NCBI RefSeq assembly: GCF_024584705.1
Contig: NZ_CP097384.1
Span: 868,001-932,000, forward strand
Source: Blastopirellula sp. J2-11
GTDB taxonomy: Bacteria; Planctomycetota; Planctomycetia; Pirellulales; Pirellulaceae
Direction: 5' to 3'
DNA length: 64,000 nt
Part shown: piece by piece, positions 18,318 to 26,915 of the stretch
How positions within the stretch are numbered: the first letter of the stretch is position 1
How the letters are laid out: each line of letters starts with the position of its first letter
Notes under the pieces: generated by a model
Databases searched by the model: none
Told to the model about the DNA's origin: nothing
What the model saw: only the letters and a program-made list of their open reading frames with translations
Position numbers and translations under genes: made by a program

Positions 18318-19451
18318 CTAGTAAACGCCGACGGTAGTGCTGGATGCGATGCCGTGGAAAGGGCGAACTCCGCTGACTCCGTCCCAGGGGTATTTGTCGA
18401 ACGGCATTTCGCGTTCGCCTTCGTCTCGTTCCAGGAAGCCAGGGACGAAGAATTCTTGGGTCAACGTCGTCAGTTTCACGCGGCCGGTCTCGCCATAGGC
18501 GACGGTTTGCATCGGATCGTCAAAGCTGACGACTTCGGTTACGGCTCGCGGTTGCGGAGCGTAGTAACTGATCTTGTAACCTTCGGCCGCCGTAACCGGC
18601 TTGCTGCAGGCGAGCCCCATCAGCGTGTTGCCATAGGTGGGCGTCATGTAGATGCCGCTTTCCTCGGGAGGGCCGCCGAACAGCTCTTCGACGCAGTAGC
18701 GGGTCCACTGCGGCGTGAACTCGGTGCCGCCGCTGAAGATGCCGGTGATCCCGACTTCGGCTAGCGACGTTCCTCGTTCTTCCAAGCCCAAGCAAAGCGA
18801 TTCGATCAGCTTTGGCGTGCCGAACATGCACTTCACGTCATGACCGGCGGTCAGCACGGTGATCGCCTGATCGATGCAGTGCTTCTTGTATTCTTCCAGG
18901 TGCTCCATCCAGCCCTTCTTGATCAACTTGACCACCCAGCGGGGATCCAAGTCGATGCAGAACGAGATGCCGCCGCGATACTGGGCCAGATGTTCGACCG
19001 CGAGACGCAAGCGACGTGGCCCCGACGGGCCAAGCATCAGCCAGTTGGCGCCTTTGGGGAAGTACTGATCGGGCAGCGTGTGGCTGAAGTTCTCGTAGTC
19101 AGTGCGAAAGTCGTTGATCGCGATGCGGCTTTTGGGAACGCCAGTTGTGCCGCCGGTTTCAAAGACGTAGACCGGATCGTTCTCGAACGCCTTGGGAACC
19201 CAGCGACGAACCGGTCCGCCGCGGAGCCATTCGTCTTCGAACAGCGGGAACTTTTTGATGTCTTCGTAGTTCTTTACTTCGGTCAACGGATCGAAGTTGA
19301 GCTCTTTCTTCTTCTCGAGCCAGAAAGGGCAACCGGTCGACTCGTGGAAGTGCCACTGGACGGTCTCGTACGCCTGTTGGTCGAGCTTGTCCTTGGCGGC
19401 CTGGGCTTTTGCTTGAATGTCAGCCGACAAGACGCTTTCGCCAGAATTCAT
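18318..19451 (-). CDS. Adenylate-forming ligase (PaaK/LuxE-like)
   Basis: 377-residue ANL-superfamily enzyme. The ATP-binding loop is ETGGTTGVPKSR near residue 95, and TPTYGNTLMGL acts as the next core motif. The shape is that of phenylacetate-CoA ligase or LuxE-type acyl-protein synthetase: shorter than a full acyl-CoA synthetase, with the C-terminal lid reduced or diverged (FFVPGFLERDEGERE region). It should activate a carboxylic acid as acyl-AMP. ATG 19451 is preferred because AGGTGG lies 5 bases upstream; a GTG pair begins at 19460. First gene of the reductive cluster with the aldehyde and alcohol dehydrogenases. Confidence 0.78.
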   Translation of the reverse strand: MNSGESVLSADIQAKAQAAKDKLDQQAYETVQWHFHESTGCPFWLEKKKELNFDPLTEVKNYEDIKKFPLFEDEWLRGGPVRRWVPKAFENDPVYVFETGGTTGVPKSRIAINDFRTDYENFSHTLPDQYFPKGANWLMLGPSGPRRLRLAVEHLAQYRGGISFCIDLDPRWVVKLIKKGWMEHLEEYKKHCIDQAITVLTAGHDVKCMFGTPKLIESLCLGLEERGTSLAEVGITGIFSGGTEFTPQWTRYCVEELFGGPPEESGIYMTPTYGNTLMGLACSKPVTAAEGYKISYYAPQPRAVTEVVSFDDPMQTVAYGETGRVKLTTLTQEFFVPGFLERDEGEREMPFDKYPWDGVSGVRPFHGIASSTTVGVY

Positions 19452-19963
19452 CTTCACCACCTACGCAGGAACATGGGGCAGTAAAATCGCCGCGCGGCAG
19501 GCGAAGTGGAGGGAAGAAAATGCAAGCCGCGGGCCTGTTTCTATCAACATAGAAAGAAAAGGTTGTTTCGACAACCATTGTGGGACGGAATAAATTTGGG
19601 GAATGCTCCCACAAAGCGGCGTAGGCTGTGCCCAAATGTGTAGTACGCACCTATAGATCACACCCGTTCGGACACATCGGTGACACTCTTTGTCCCCTAG
19701 AATCCGCGCGATTCACTTGGTTCGCACCGCGAATCTGGTTTGGATTTGTCACTGATGCGATGGCATATCGATTGGTTAAATGGCAGCTCTAGCTGGTTAT
19801 TTCCTTGACGTCGCGCCTATGAATATTTATAAAACTAAGTGCAGAAAATAGCTTACTAGGCGTCGCTGAGTGGATTCGATTACAGCATTCGAATCGTTTT
19901 CTCCTCTGTTCTCAGCGGCGCGGTATTCATCTTTCGCTTATCCTTGGAAGAGAGAGTAAGGTT
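19452..19963. other. Intergenic region upstream of DUF1559 cassette 2
   Basis: About 510 bases without a supported gene, serving as divergent leader for the ligase gene and the second DUF1559 gene. It holds a good promoter-like pair (19805-19833). No RNA gene or long repeat is recognised. Confidence 0.6.
19805..19833 (+). promoter_or_regulatory. Candidate sigma-70-type promoter for DUF1559 cassette 2
   Basis: TTGACG (19805-19810), 17-base spacer, TATAAA (19828-19833): near-consensus with ideal spacing. It predicts a leader of about 120 bases before ATG 19964, which itself has a purine-rich GGAAGAGAGAG-AAGG ribosome site. Confidence 0.6.
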
Positions 19964-21016
19964 ATGCACTTTTCACGAAGGCTGCTTCCACAGGATCAGC
20001 GTCTCGCGTTTACTTTGGTCGAATTGTTGGTGGTGATCGCGATCATCGGCGTGTTGATCGCTCTGTTGTTGCCGGCGGTGCAGCAGGCCCGCGAGTCGGC
20101 GCGGCGAATGCAATGCATCAACCGGATGAAGCAGGTCGGTTTGGCGTTGCACACCTATCACGACACCTACTCCGCTTTTCCCGCGATGCAGACCCAAGCG
20201 GCTCCGGCTCGACCGAGCGGGTTCGCTTCGCTGCTGCCCTATCTGGAGCAAACGGCGATCTACGACGGGATGACCAGCGCCAGTCCTCCGTATGGTTCGT
20301 CTGATTGGAATCCGACGCATCAGGGTACTACCATCGCCGAGTTCGCTTGTCCTTCGGATCCGAACTGGGAATCTCGGGCCGGGGTCAACGGACGCAAGCC
20401 GCGCAGCTATCACTTTTCGGTTGGCGATAGTATTCGGAATAATCACAACTCCAATTCCTCGAAGCGAGGGATGTTCATCACGCAGGACAATCGTGACTTT
20501 AGCGATCTGCTTGATGGGTCGAGTAACACGACCGCCCTGTCGGAAGTGGTGATTGGGCCGAATCAAATCACACGCACGATGAAGGGGAACGTCGCGGTCA
20601 CGCCGGGGATTAACGCCAACCCTTCTAGTCCGGCCGATTGTTGGGGGGCCCGTGGAACCGACGGTTTGGTCAATCCGGCCATCGCGGTGACCGCTGAGTC
20701 GTACGTGCATCGGGCGCCCGGCAGTCGTTGGGCGGAAGGTCGCGTCTTCTTTAGCGGGTTCAGTACGGTGCTGCCTCCTAACGCGCCGCGCTGCACGGTC
20801 GCCGCGACCGATGATTCATGGGGCGTTTGGACGCCGAGCAGTTTTCATCCCGGCGGCGTGAATGTCGGTTTCGCCGATGGATCAACGCACTTTGTCAGTG
20901 ACACGATTGACACCGGTAACCCGACTGCGACCGAAGTGATCTCGGGGCCGAGTCCGTTTGGAGTTTGGGGCGCGATGGGTTCGATCAGCGGCGGCGAAAC
21001 GACGACCAGTCTCTAA
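19964..21016 (+). CDS. DUF1559 prepilin-like protein, cassette 2
   Basis: 350 residues, second DUF1559 protein. The N-terminus ([20 protein letters not shown]) carries the prepilin-like helix, but the residue before Phe is Ala rather than Gly, a departure from the usual cleavage site. [14 protein letters not shown] follows and [19 protein letters not shown] lies near the C-terminus. The middle is rich in Ser, Asn and Gly. ATG 19964 has an AAGG site directly upstream. A lipoprotein gene starts 21 bases after its stop, as in the other two cassettes. Confidence 0.9.
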   Translation: MHFSRRLLPQDQRLAFTLVELLVVIAIIGVLIALLLPAVQQARESARRMQCINRMKQVGLALHTYHDTYSAFPAMQTQAAPARPSGFASLLPYLEQTAIYDGMTSASPPYGSSDWNPTHQGTTIAEFACPSDPNWESRAGVNGRKPRSYHFSVGDSIRNNHNSNSSKRGMFITQDNRDFSDLLDGSSNTTALSEVVIGPNQITRTMKGNVAVTPGINANPSSPADCWGARGTDGLVNPAIAVTAESYVHRAPGSRWAEGRVFFSGFSTVLPPNAPRCTVAATDDSWGVWTPSSFHPGGVNVGFADGSTHFVSDTIDTGNPTATEVISGPSPFGVWGAMGSISGGETTTSL

Positions 21017-21037
21017 GTCAAATTTTTGGATGTAGTC

Positions 21038-21511
21038 ATGCAACGAGTCCGCTTTGCAATGCTGCTGATCTGGATTGTCGCTGTCGTCGGTTGCGGCCGC
21101 GCCGTCGATCCCAATCGCCCTAAAATGGTCCCGGTCAAAGCGATCGTTACGTACAAAGGAGAACCGGTTGAAAAAGCGACGGTTACCTTTGGTGAAGCCG
21201 AACTGCGCGGCGCGGTCGGAAATACCGACAGTCGCGGGGAAGTGAAATTGTGGACATTCGATCCCGGCGACGGCGTGATCCCCGGCCCCTACAGCGTGGC
21301 GATCCGCAAGCTGGAAGTCTTGGCGCTGCCCGATCCTGATTCGGTGACGCCAGCCGAATACAACCGACTCTCGCGCGAGATGAACGCCGCCTTGTCAGGA
21401 ACTCCCCGCCATCTATTGCCCAAACGCTATAGCAGCGAGAAGACGAGCGGCTTGACGGTGGAAGTGATGGATCCAGGGGAGAATGTCTTTACGTTTGCGC
21501 TGGAAGACTAA
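21038..21511 (+). CDS. Small lipoprotein, DUF1559 partner 2
   Basis: 157 residues with signal RVRFAMLLIWIVAVVGC, a lipobox ending in Cys. Mature sequence VKAIVTYKGEPVEKATVTF parallels the partner proteins of cassettes 1 and 3, again a transthyretin-like or carboxypeptidase-regulatory beta fold. The rest contains GEVKLWTFDPGDGVIPGPYSV. ATG 21038 is chosen over TTG 21026 because the signal begins there. Function is unknown; it is presumably exported and membrane-anchored next to the DUF1559 product. Confidence 0.78.
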   Translation: MQRVRFAMLLIWIVAVVGCGRAVDPNRPKMVPVKAIVTYKGEPVEKATVTFGEAELRGAVGNTDSRGEVKLWTFDPGDGVIPGPYSVAIRKLEVLALPDPDSVTPAEYNRLSREMNAALSGTPRHLLPKRYSSEKTSGLTVEVMDPGENVFTFALED

Positions 21512-21529
21512 CGAAGAAAAGTAGGCGCA

Positions 21530-22498
21530 CTACTTCCACTGCCAAACATCCTTCTCTTTCAACTTCACATCACTCCGCGGCTCGTCCGATTGCAGCCATT
21601 TCTTCGCGGCGGCGTCCTCTTTCAAATACGCGTCCCAGAACTTCAAGCTAATCTGTTGGATCGCCGGGTGATGATCGGGGTCGCGCCGGCCAATGCGAAG
21701 TCCTCGGGCGTCCGAGAACGCGGCGTGCGTTCCTCCGTCAAAGACCAACTCGTATTTGTCGCCGGCCGGCAGGCCTTGATAAACTTCGCGGCGCGACTGG
21801 GGCGTCAACTGCGGATTGATGGCGCTGCTGTCTTCGGTGCCGGTCATGCAGAGCATCGGCAGCTTGACTTCGCCGTACGACTTCTCGGCTGACATTCCTT
21901 CGCTGGTCTGCGGGCTCATCGGCAAGAAGGCGTCGAGTCGCGGTTCTGCCGAACTGCGGCCAAACGGAAACTTGCGACCGGCGACCGCCGTGGTGGTGAC
22001 CGCGCCAAAGCTGTGCCCGGTCATGCCGATATGTTCGAGGTCGAGTTTGCCCTGGAGGGGACTGTCGGCCTGCTTGTTCATCAGTTCCAACTGATCGATC
22101 ACGAACGAGACATCTTTGATCCGATCGATCAAGCTCTTGCCGCTGGCGGCTTGCTTCATCGCTTTCATGATTTCGCGCCGCGCGACTCCCTTCCAGACCT
22201 GCTCGTCGCTGCCGGCGTGCTGCATGAAGACGCAGGCGTAGCCAGCGCTTGCCCAGTAGTTGCCGAGGTAAGCACTGTTCTCGCGCGAACCGCCCAGGCC
22301 GTGCGAAAACAGAATCACCGGCAGCGGCTTCTCGGTCTGTGGCAGATAAACGCGGATCGGGACGACGCGATCCCGCGCGGCGTCCTTGGGCTCGAGATCG
22401 ATCTGGCGAACCTTGGTCTCATCGGCCGCTGCGGCGAAGGCCAGAAAAGAGCTGACCAAAAGTAACAAGGCGAGCAACGGTCGAAGGCGTTGGATCAT
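21530..22498 (-). CDS. Secreted alpha/beta-hydrolase (chlorophyllase/PAF-acetylhydrolase-like)
   Basis: 322 residues. A clean signal peptide (MIQRLRPLLALLLLVSSFLA) exports it. The oxyanion region is VILFSHGLGGSRENSAYLG and the nucleophile elbow is GMTGHSFGAVTTT. The later GTEDSSAINPQ and FDGGTHAAF supply plausible Asp and His. The fold suits dienelactone or chlorophyllase-type ester hydrolases, but the substrate is unknown. ATG 22498 is chosen; an upstream ATG (22537) would add a second charged segment before the signal. It converges with the DUF1559 lipoprotein gene, whose stop lies 18 bases away. Confidence 0.82.
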   Translation of the reverse strand: MIQRLRPLLALLLLVSSFLAFAAAADETKVRQIDLEPKDAARDRVVPIRVYLPQTEKPLPVILFSHGLGGSRENSAYLGNYWASAGYACVFMQHAGSDEQVWKGVARREIMKAMKQAASGKSLIDRIKDVSFVIDQLELMNKQADSPLQGKLDLEHIGMTGHSFGAVTTTAVAGRKFPFGRSSAEPRLDAFLPMSPQTSEGMSAEKSYGEVKLPMLCMTGTEDSSAINPQLTPQSRREVYQGLPAGDKYELVFDGGTHAAFSDARGLRIGRRDPDHHPAIQQISLKFWDAYLKEDAAAKKWLQSDEPRSDVKLKEKDVWQWK

Positions 22499-22585
22499 GG
22501 CGAATTCCCGTCTAGAGATCAGCAGCAGGGCATACATAGATGCTACCTCACTGCTGGCAGTCGGGTTTCAGGCAACAGCGCCAGC

Positions 22586-23038
22586 TTATTTGGCCGGAGG
22601 ATGCGGGCTACCCAATTGGGCGAGCATCTGGAGTACGCCATTTAGGTGGGCGATGCGGGGGCCAAAGCGATCGACAAACTCGTTGAGCATGAATTCGCTA
22701 TCGGCCATATCTTCACCGCTGTCGTCGATCTCGTCGGCGATCGAGCCGAGAAATTCGGTGTGGACTTTGCTTAGCGCTTCGGCCGCTTTGCGGCACTTGT
22801 CCGCTAGTTGGGGGTTGGCCTTGCGCCATGCCGCCAGCTCGGCTTGCCGCTGTTTTTGCTGCGAGATCTGCTGCTGCAGCATTTCTTCCAATAGCTCTGC
22901 TTGCCGCTCTTGGAGGGTCACCATTCTTTGCAACAACATGGTGATATTACCGGCGGCGGAGTCGTCGTTACCTGAGGGGGAGCCTGCAGTTACGTCGACG
23001 TGGGTGAACAGGGAGGGGAAGTTGTTCGAGCTAGACAT
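22586..23038 (-). CDS. Coiled-coil protein of unknown function
   Basis: 150 residues, cytoplasmic. Residues about 33-72 are a strong coiled coil rich in Gln, Glu and Leu (LLQRMVTLQERQAELLEEML). An acidic stretch follows (SIADEIDDSGEDMADSE). No enzymatic motif is visible and I do not recognise the family. GGAG precedes ATG 23038 by 9 bases. It sits 87 bases upstream of the secreted hydrolase on the same strand. A scaffolding or oligomerising role is only suggested by the coiled coil. Confidence 0.6.
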   Translation of the reverse strand: MSSSNNFPSLFTHVDVTAGSPSGNDDSAAGNITMLLQRMVTLQERQAELLEEMLQQQISQQKQRQAELAAWRKANPQLADKCRKAAEALSKVHTEFLGSIADEIDDSGEDMADSEFMLNEFVDRFGPRIAHLNGVLQMLAQLGSPHPPAK

Positions 23039-23225
23039 TGATTAAAACTCCGGATTCGTTGCCCCAAGTATAGTCACGCTCTCCAAAGATTGTCGAGCAT
23101 TTGCGGGTTTTGCGTAGATCGCTAGCAGATCCCGCTTCTGGCGCCTTCGTTGCGATGGTTAAAGTCGACCGCCGCGCAGCACCGATTGTGAAGGAAGCAT
23201 CGCTGCGTGAGGGATTACCGGCGAT

Positions 23226-23870
23226 GTGATAGCACCCCTGGAAATGCACCTAGAGAGAAAGCCGCCTGTGACCGCGAGGGACAAAAGTTCCGTGCCGACT
23301 GTAGGATACTTAACGGTGGTCGAAGACGAGCAGCACGGGCTGTTCGGCGGGTACCTATTGTTAAATTCCAACGGTCGCCCACTCGAGTTTCATTGTACGA
23401 CCCCAGTTCGCGCCAATCGTGCCCAAGAGATTTTGTACGGCCCGACGCTTCGCGAATATTTGTGTGGAGAGCAAATTGCCGCCGCTTTGGTTCGCAAGAC
23501 GAACCTGGCCCCCCAGATGATCTGCACCGACATCGTCGAAGTGCTGGCAGTGCGACAGCATGTCGAAGTTCCGGTAATCGCCGTCGCCGCGACGGCAGCT
23601 GAGCGAACAACAGCGCCAGAGACGGAGCCCGCCGAAAACGCCGCCGGTCAGACATGGCGCGTCGACGGAGCGCATCAGGTCGCCGCGCCCCAGTCGCCTG
23701 CTTGGTTTGCCTTGGCCGGCGCCGACGTGATGATCGCCGATGCGTTTCCGCAAGATCAGGTCGATGTCGCCGGCGTCTGGGAGACGTTCGCGGCGCGGAT
23801 TGATTTGACCGAACCGTTCGGTCGCATTCATGAAGCGATCAGCGAAGCCCAGCAAGCGCAACGCGGTTAA
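23226..23870 (+). CDS. Conserved-looking protein upstream of SNF2 helicase, unknown function
   Basis: 214 residues, soluble. The core (VPTVGYLTVVEDEQHGLFGG through YGPTLREYLCGEQIAAAL) looks compact and structured; the second half includes a proline/alanine-rich part. I recognise no family. The start is uncertain: GTG 23226, ATG 23244 and GTG 23268 are all in frame. It ends 60 bases before the helicase ATG on the same strand, so the two are probably one transcript and it may be an accessory protein. A long antisense frame over it is a shadow. Confidence 0.6.
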   Translation: MIAPLEMHLERKPPVTARDKSSVPTVGYLTVVEDEQHGLFGGYLLLNSNGRPLEFHCTTPVRANRAQEILYGPTLREYLCGEQIAAALVRKTNLAPQMICTDIVEVLAVRQHVEVPVIAVAATAAERTTAPETEPAENAAGQTWRVDGAHQVAAPQSPAWFALAGADVMIADAFPQDQVDVAGVWETFAARIDLTEPFGRIHEAISEAQQAQRG

Positions 23871-23930
23871 GCCAACGGTTGGATCGGCCTGGCGTCGACG
23901 CAATGTTCCTCGTGCCCCAAGGATGGGAAG

Positions 23931-25697
23931 ATGAATCTGCCGGAAGCGGATACGGCGGCGCCTTCGATTGTCTCGTTCGCCAACCTGACGGTCGCTGTCG
24001 AAACGCACAGCGAGTTGTTTGACGCCCAGTTGGAAATGTCGATCGAGTCGATATCGGCCGGCGTCGATGCGCCCAAAGTGGTGTCGATCCCTTGTCGTGC
24101 GCCGCGCGTCGCGGTCAAGACTTACGTCTTTCCGGAAGCGCCGGAATGGGCGGTTGATGCGCCTCCCAAAAAGAAGCCAGCCGATAATACGACCGCGACG
24201 GAGGGACCGGAAGAGCCGGAGGTTCGCAACGTCAGAAAGCCAGCGACGCGCATCAAGCCCCCCAGCGACGTGATCAAGTTGCAAGATCGGCTTTACTATC
24301 TGTTGCAGCCTTCGCTTGAATCGTTGGTCAGCGCCGGATCGCTTGACTTTCCGTTTGAGCCGTTTCCTTATCAATTTGAAGGGATCGCGTTTCTCTACCC
24401 GCGACATGCGGCGGTTCTGGCCGACGAGATGGGACTCGGCAAAACGATGCAGGCGATCTCGACCATTCGGATGCTGATTCGATCGGGAGAGGCACGCAAC
24501 ATCTTGTTGATTTGTCCGAAGCCGCTGGTGACCAACTGGAAGCGAGAGTTCGCCTTGTGGGCGCCAGAGATTCCGGTTTCGATCATTGAAGGGGACCAAG
24601 CGCGCCGCACCTGGCAATGGCAATCGGCCGAATCGCCGGTGCGGATCGCCAACTACGAGCTGTTGATGCGCGATCAACAGATTGTGAACGACGAGTCGCT
24701 CAGGTTTGATCTGGTCGTGCTGGACGAAGCGCAGCGGATCAAAAATACCGGCAGCACCACGGCGCAGATTGTCCGTGCGATTCCGCGCGATCGCAGTTGG
24801 GCGCTGACCGGCACGCCGATCGAAAACTGCACCGATGATCTGGTCGGCATCTTCGAGTTTCTCGTGCCGGGCTACTTGTACAAAGGGATGCCGCTCAAGC
24901 AGTTGTGCACGGCGACCAGCGAGTACATCATTCGCCGCACCAAAGATGAGGTGCTTGAGGATATGCCGCCGCGGCTCTATCGCGACGCCGATCTGACTTT
25001 GTCGCCGGCGCAGCAAGAGACGTACGAGTTGGCCGAGAACGAGGGAATCGTGCGGCTCGAAAAAATGGGGGAAGAGCTGACGGTCCAGCATGTGTTTGAA
25101 CTGGTGCTGCGGCTGAAGCAGATTTGCAACTTTGATCCCCGAACCGGCGACAGCACCAAAATGGATCAGTTGCGAGCCGATATGGAAGAAGTCGCCGCGA
25201 GCGGCAAAAAGGCGATCGTCTTTAGTCAGTGGACGCAGACGATCGAACAGATTCGTCGTCAGTTGGAGCCGTTTGGACCGTTGGAGTATCACGGGAAAAT
25301 TCCGAGCAAAAAACGAGACGGCGTGATCGAACAATTCAAACACGATCCGACCAAGTCGGTCATTTTGATGAGTTATGGCGCCGGCAGCGTCGGCTTGAAT
25401 TTGCAGTTTTGCGAATATGTCTTTTTGTTCGATCGCTGGTGGAATCCGGCGATCGAAGATCAAGCGATTAACCGCGCCCATCGCATCGGCGCCAAAGGGG
25501 CGGTGACTATCTCTCGCTACTTGGCGATGAACACGATCGAAGATCGAATTGATCAGGTATTGAGCGAGAAACGAGAGCTATTTAATACGCTGTTCGCCGA
25601 AGCGGGGACTCCGCCGCCGGGCGGTTTGTCGAAAGACGATATCTTCGGTCTCTTTAATTTGAGAAGCCCCAAAGGGCCGATTCGACTTGCGGCGTAA
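23931..25697 (+). CDS. SNF2-family DEAD/DEAH-box ATPase/helicase
   Basis: 588 residues. Two-lobe SNF2 translocase: Walker A in DEMGLGKTMQAISTI, DEAQ box in VVLDEAQRIKN, motif III ALTGTPIEN, then the C-terminal lobe with VFSQWTQTIEQ, SYGAGSVGLNLQ and the QxxxRxxR-type motif NRAHRIGAKG. The N-terminal 130 residues are not part of the helicase and have a Pro/Lys-rich linker. It should use ATP to move along double-stranded DNA and remodel protein-DNA complexes. Purine-rich GGGAAG precedes ATG 23931. No restriction-modification or defence genes lie nearby. Confidence 0.93.
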   Translation: MNLPEADTAAPSIVSFANLTVAVETHSELFDAQLEMSIESISAGVDAPKVVSIPCRAPRVAVKTYVFPEAPEWAVDAPPKKKPADNTTATEGPEEPEVRNVRKPATRIKPPSDVIKLQDRLYYLLQPSLESLVSAGSLDFPFEPFPYQFEGIAFLYPRHAAVLADEMGLGKTMQAISTIRMLIRSGEARNILLICPKPLVTNWKREFALWAPEIPVSIIEGDQARRTWQWQSAESPVRIANYELLMRDQQIVNDESLRFDLVVLDEAQRIKNTGSTTAQIVRAIPRDRSWALTGTPIENCTDDLVGIFEFLVPGYLYKGMPLKQLCTATSEYIIRRTKDEVLEDMPPRLYRDADLTLSPAQQETYELAENEGIVRLEKMGEELTVQHVFELVLRLKQICNFDPRTGDSTKMDQLRADMEEVAASGKKAIVFSQWTQTIEQIRRQLEPFGPLEYHGKIPSKKRDGVIEQFKHDPTKSVILMSYGAGSVGLNLQFCEYVFLFDRWWNPAIEDQAINRAHRIGAKGAVTISRYLAMNTIEDRIDQVLSEKRELFNTLFAEAGTPPPGGLSKDDIFGLFNLRSPKGPIRLAA

Positions 25698-25796
25698 TCG
25701 CTGGTTCTGTCAGGAAAAAGTTGTAAACCGCATCGCAATCACTAGGATAAGACGCGTCTGACGCTCGTGTCCTTCTCTTCTCGGCGAGGCGGTTTG

Positions 25797-26387
25797 ATGA
25801 CTTGGTTGACTGTTGGCGGCGGCGCATGCATGTGCGTCGTCTTGTTTTTTGCGTTCGTGATCGTGCTCCTCTATTTCTACTCGTCGTACAACGAAGCGGC
25901 GACCGAACGGCGCATTCGGGAAAATGGGAAGCCGGTTTTGGCCATCCTCGTGATGGCGAATTCCGATTTCTTGCAAAAGCAAACGATCGCGTCGGCGCCG
26001 GCGCTGACGATTTTTTCGCAGGAGCCTCCCTCCAAGTCGCTGGCCGAAGTGTTGCGTGAATTGGCGGACGATCTGTTTGATCTCTACACGGCTGACGACG
26101 AAGAGATCGCCGGTTTGCCGCCGCATCAACAACACGCGGCCGAACTCATTAAAAACGACGCCTATCACGAAGGTCGCCGCAACCGGGTCCCGCTTGAACT
26201 AACCCGTGGTCGCGTCATCTATATGGCCGACATCTGGATCGAACGGGATCGCTTGCCTGACCACATCACGTCATCACGCGCCTTGGCCTGCCTGGTAAGC
26301 GGCGCCGACGAAGGTGAAATCATGGCGCTTCCTCCCAGTGATGAAGCGGCGAAACAAATCTATGCGGCGGTTGAAGCAGGGGAATAG
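25797..26387 (+). CDS. Single-pass membrane protein of unknown function
   Basis: 196 residues. One transmembrane helix at about residues 9-30 (CMCVVLFFAFVIVLLYFY), then a soluble domain with PHQQHAAELIKNDAY and RGRVIYMADIWIERDRLP. I recognise no family. ATG 25797 follows GAGGCGG and is preferred to GTG 25767. It lies about 100 bases downstream of the helicase on the same strand, but no functional link can be shown. Confidence 0.6.
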   Translation: MTWLTVGGGACMCVVLFFAFVIVLLYFYSSYNEAATERRIRENGKPVLAILVMANSDFLQKQTIASAPALTIFSQEPPSKSLAEVLRELADDLFDLYTADDEEIAGLPPHQQHAAELIKNDAYHEGRRNRVPLELTRGRVIYMADIWIERDRLPDHITSSRALACLVSGADEGEIMALPPSDEAAKQIYAAVEAGE

Positions 26388-26398
26388 TGGTCTTGTAG

Positions 26399-26416
26399 GT
26401 CAGGCCTTGGCCTGAC
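26399..26416. repeat. Perfect palindrome after membrane-protein gene
   Basis: GTCAGGCC-TT-GGCCTGAC, 8-bp arms, 11 bases past the stop codon at 26387. It could act as a transcription end hairpin, but no clear T-run follows it. Confidence 0.5.
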
Positions 26417-26790
26417 GAAGCCGTTTTGAAGTTGCCCACCGCCCCCGCCGAGTACCTGAGACAACCGGACCGGACCGGACCGCATTGTTTTTTTTCGCAT
26501 GGTGGACTGGACCACACATCGTTTTTTCCAAGTCGGACCACACATCCCGGCAATGACCATCAACTCACTAACGGGCGCGCAGCGCGATCGCAAGGCCGCC
26601 GTAAGTACGTGACCCATTCATGGGGAGGCGAGCGCGCAGCAGCGTGCATCCCTCTTGCTGTTTTTCAGAAAGAGAATCATCTGCTGGCCGCCGCACCAAC
26701 GTGATTCGATCGCGAATCCTCCACCCCCCAATCGACCCGAACTCTGTGCGCTCTGTCAATCGACAATCTTTGACGCGAATCCTCTGGCTG

Positions 26791-26860
26791 GTGTAACGAT
26801 TTTCGGCTGATTCTAGCCGTGTTCCATTCTTGTTACCGAAAAATCGCGCAACTTCAAATT
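26791..26860. repeat. Degenerate copy of dispersed repeat
   Basis: A roughly 70-base stretch containing TAACGATTTTCGGCTGATTC and later CGCAACTTCAAATTGG. Both segments match the interior of the 174-bp repeat units at 35827-36330 in the same order and spacing, with substitutions. Confidence 0.6.
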
Positions 26861-26915
26861 GGCGATCGCCGGCACGTTATCCGTCGCCCTCATCCCTGAC
26901 GCCGCTGATGCCCTG

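Larger units (their letters stand above)
26388..26915. other. Gene-free region with a palindrome and a degenerate repeat copy
   Basis: About 530 bases between convergent genes without a credible gene. It contains a perfect palindrome (26399-26416), a short GGACC triplication near 26467, and a degenerate copy of the dispersed 174-bp repeat (26791-26860). Base composition is uneven, with AT-rich and GC-rich patches. It looks like accumulated non-coding debris. Confidence 0.6.

Noticed and set aside
23361-25481. 706-codon open frame on the minus strand
   Set aside because: It lies antisense to the SNF2 helicase and its partner, which carry unmistakable motifs. The frame is rich in Arg and has no recognisable domain, as expected of a shadow in GC-rich coding DNA.
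26426-26704. 92-codon plus-strand frame in the gene-free gap
   Set aside because: No ribosome site, no motif, and it covers low-complexity and repeat-like DNA.
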